Shown here one piece after another: positions 30,085-32,155 of a stretch of 32,155 nucleotides of DNA. This DNA is from Galbitalea sp036491035. GTDB lineage: Bacteria > Actinomycetota > Actinomycetes > Actinomycetales > Microbacteriaceae. The stretch lies in the NCBI GenBank assembly GCA_036491035.1, contig DASXCU010000123.1, positions 1 to 32,155 of the forward strand. Reading direction: 5' to 3'. The number at the start of each line of letters is the position of its first letter. Position 1 is the stretch's first letter. The notes beneath the pieces are model-generated. The model ran no database searches. It had not been told where the DNA came from and worked only from the letters and a program-made list of their open reading frames with translations. The translations under genes were made by a program, and so were the position numbers.

Positions 30085-32155
30085 CTAAACGCGGGGCTTC
30101 TCTTTCAGCTCGATCGTCTCGATCTCGTCACCGATCTGGATGTCGTTGAACTTGCCCAGTCCGATTCCAGCCTCGAAGTCCGTGCGGACCTCGCTGACGT
30201 CATCCTTGAACCGGCGCAGCGACTCGATGGCCAGGTTGTCTCCGACGACGATGCCGTCGCGGATGACGCGTGCCTTGGCGTTGCGCGTGATCGTTCCCGA
30301 CCGCACGATGACACCGGCGACGTTTCCGAACTTCGACGAGGAGAAGACCTCGCGAATCTCGGCAACACCCGACTGGACCTCTTCGAACTCCGGCTTGAGC
30401 ATGCCCTTGAGCGAGTTCTCGATGTCCTCGAGCGCCGCGTAGATGACCGAGTAGAACCGGATGTCGACGCCTTCCCGGGCGGCACGCTCGCGTGCCTTGG
30501 TGTCCGGACGAACGTTGAATCCGATGATGATCGCGTTGTCGACCGTGGCCAGGTTGACGTCACTCTCGGTGACGGCTCCAACGCCGCGGTGGATGATGCG
30601 CAGTGCAACGGACTCGTCGACATCGATCTTGAGCAGCGACTCCTCGAGTGCTTCGACAGCACCGGAGACGTCACCCTTGATGATGAGGTTGAGTGCGTCG
30701 ACCTTGCCCTCTTCGAGTGCACGGGTGAAGTCTTCGAGCGAGATGCGCTTGCGAGCGCGGGCCAGTTGGGCGTTTCGTTCGACGGCTTCGCGCTTTTCGG
30801 CGATCTGGCGGGCGGTGCGGTCGTCCTCGATGACGAGGAACGTGTCACCAGCGCGGGGAACCGTGGAGAGTCCCTGAACCTGGACCGGCCGCGCCGGCTG
30901 GGCCTCGATGACGGCGTTTCCGTCTTCATCCGACATGGCACGAACCTTGCCGTACGCGGTGCCGGCGACGATGGAGTCTCCGACGCGGAGCGTTCCGGAC
31001 TGGATGAGCACGGTTGCGACCGCGCCACGACCCTTGTCGAGTCGGGCTTCGATCGCGACACCGCGCGCGTCCTTGTTCGGGTTGGCGCGCAGGTCGAGAC
31101 CCGCGTCTGCGGTCAGCAGCACGGCGTCGAGCAGCTTGTCGATTCCGATGTTGCCGAGCGCCGAAACGTCGACGAACATCGTGTCTCCGCCGTACTCCTC
31201 GGCGACGAGCCCGAACTCGGTGAGCTGCTGACGAACCTTTGCCGGGTTCGCGCCATCCTTGTCAATCTTGTTCACCGCGACGACGATCGGCACGTTGGCC
31301 GCCTGCGCGTGGTTGAGGGCCTCAACGGTCTGCGGCATGATGCCGTCGTCCGCCGCGACCACCAGGATCGCGATGTCCGTCACCTGGGCACCGCGGGCAC
31401 GCATGGCGGTGAACGCCTCGTGGCCCGGGGTGTCGATGAAGGTGATGGCGCGCTCGTTGCCTTCGTGCTCGGTCCAGACCTGGTAGGCACCAATGTGCTG
31501 GGTGATTCCACCAGCCTCACCGGCGACCACGTTGGCCTTGCGGATAGCGTCGAGGAGCTTCGTCTTACCGTGGTCGACGTGGCCCATGACGGTCACGACC
31601 GGCGGACGTATCTCGAGGTCTTCGTCATCTTCGTCTTCGAGTTCCTGGTCAAGGTCGATGTCGAAGCCGCTGAGCAGTTCGCGGTCCTCGTCCTCTGGCG
31701 ACACCATCTGGATCTTGAAGCCGAGCTCTTCGCCCAGCACCTCGAAGGTGGCCTCGTCGAGCGACTCCGTTGCCGTCGCCATCTCACCGAGGTGGAAGAG
31801 CACAGTCACGAGGTTGCCGGGGCTCGCGTCGATCTTGTCGGCGAAGTCGGTAATGGATGCGCCGCGACGCAGGCGGACGACGGTCTTGCCGTCACCGCGG
31901 GGCACGCTGACGCCACCGAGCGACGGGGCTTCCCTCAGCTCGAATTCGGCGCGCTTCGTGCGCTTCGACTTGCGGGCCTTGCTCTTGCCGCCTCCGCGAC
32001 CGAACGCTCCCGCGGTTCCACCGCCGGGTCCGCGACCGCGGCCACCACCGCCGGCCGGGCGCGGTGCGCCGAAGCCGGGGGTCGAGCCGGGCGCACCCGG
32101 GCGCTGGAAGCCGCCACCGGCGGGACGACCGGGTCCACCCGGTCGCTGCTGGTAC
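30085..32155 (-). CDS. infB: translation initiation factor IF-2 (5' end beyond the window)
   Basis: The 689 visible residues end at a TAG. The first part is a Gly/Arg/Pro-rich linker (GFQRPGAPGSTPGFGAPRP and GGRGRGPGGG), then the IF2-N domain (ITDFADKIDASPGNL and following), the GTPase motifs VTVMGHVDHGKT, DTPGHEAF and NKID, and the C-terminal domains II-IV that bind fMet-tRNA. The gene is truncated by the window edge; codon phase is continuous from 32154, so roughly 200-300 N-terminal residues are missing. It is the upstream partner of rbfA in the usual nusA-infB-rbfA order. Confidence 0.95.
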   Translation of the reverse strand, partial: YQQRPGGPGRPAGGGFQRPGAPGSTPGFGAPRPAGGGGRGRGPGGGTAGAFGRGGGKSKARKSKRTKRAEFELREAPSLGGVSVPRGDGKTVVRLRRGASITDFADKIDASPGNLVTVLFHLGEMATATESLDEATFEVLGEELGFKIQMVSPEDEDRELLSGFDIDLDQELEDEDDEDLEIRPPVVTVMGHVDHGKTKLLDAIRKANVVAGEAGGITQHIGAYQVWTEHEGNERAITFIDTPGHEAFTAMRARGAQVTDIAILVVAADDGIMPQTVEALNHAQAANVPIVVAVNKIDKDGANPAKVRQQLTEFGLVAEEYGGDTMFVDVSALGNIGIDKLLDAVLLTADAGLDLRANPNKDARGVAIEARLDKGRGAVATVLIQSGTLRVGDSIVAGTAYGKVRAMSDEDGNAVIEAQPARPVQVQGLSTVPRAGDTFLVIEDDRTARQIAEKREAVERNAQLARARKRISLEDFTRALEEGKVDALNLIIKGDVSGAVEALEESLLKIDVDESVALRIIHRGVGAVTESDVNLATVDNAIIIGFNVRPDTKARERAAREGVDIRFYSVIYAALEDIENSLKGMLKPEFEEVQSGVAEIREVFSSSKFGNVAGVIVRSGTITRNAKARVIRDGIVVGDNLAIESLRRFKDDVSEVRTDFEAGIGLGKFNDIQIGDEIETIELKEKPRV

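Noticed and set aside
1..32155. tRNA genes, rRNA, CRISPR arrays, insertion sequences or prophage genes
   Set aside because: I looked for tRNA T-loop consensus, regularly spaced repeats, transposase-like proteins and phage structural genes and saw none.

Overview
The window is high-GC DNA with the gene style of an actinobacterium, most likely a member of the Microbacteriaceae. The evidence is the GC-rich codon use, frequent GTG and TTG starts, many promoters whose -10 element sits 6-7 nt before the start codon (leaderless transcripts), and gene families typical of that group (DUF2510 membrane protein, DUF6804, maltokinase, RNB protein with a DLDQ site, infB-rbfA-truB-ribF). It reads as chromosomal core and near-core sequence. 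I see no insertion sequence, phage gene, CRISPR array, tRNA or rRNA.

Left part (1-6.4 kb): a possible gene tail, a Gln/Pro-rich DUF2510 membrane protein, a convergent small unknown gene sharing its stop site, a class IV aminotransferase-fold enzyme (aminodeoxychorismate lyase-like), a maltokinase, a DksA/TraR zinc-finger protein and a CpdA-like metallophosphoesterase. Next (6.4-12.8 kb) come a SNF2-family helicase translationally coupled to a Stealth-type sugar-phosphate transferase, a DUF6804 membrane protein, an unrecognised protein built from two copies of one domain, and an M20 peptidase.

Middle (12.8-19.7 kb): an SGNH hydrolase, then a leftward group of SRPBCC protein, deoC, a full aldehyde dehydrogenase and a truncated aldehyde dehydrogenase without the catalytic half. 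The last three look like a deoxyribose (deoxynucleoside) catabolic operon with a two-gene version of the ALDH16 architecture. A ROK-family sugar kinase is divergent from the SRPBCC gene, and a CynX/NimT-type MFS transporter follows.

Right part (19.7-32.2 kb): a leftward run tetR - truB - two small membrane proteins - ribF with minimal spacing, divergent from a DHA2 efflux pump across an operator-rich gap. After that come panE, a uridine-kinase-like P-loop protein, mutY, a DoxX-like protein, an RNB ribonuclease-like protein, a YciI protein, rbfA and the 5'-truncated infB. The usual infB-rbfA-truB-ribF order is therefore interrupted by about 7 kb holding the efflux pair and repair/RNA genes.

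I did not find one clearly new multi-gene system. The most interesting items are small: two leaderless divergent promoters with overlapping -10 boxes between the kinase and mutY; a four-codon upstream ORF made by a 14-bp duplication before the DoxX gene; a long RNA-type inverted repeat with a competing local hairpin after the RNB gene; the coupled SNF2-Stealth pair; and the duplicated-domain unknown protein with a 27-bp tandem repeat in its leader.
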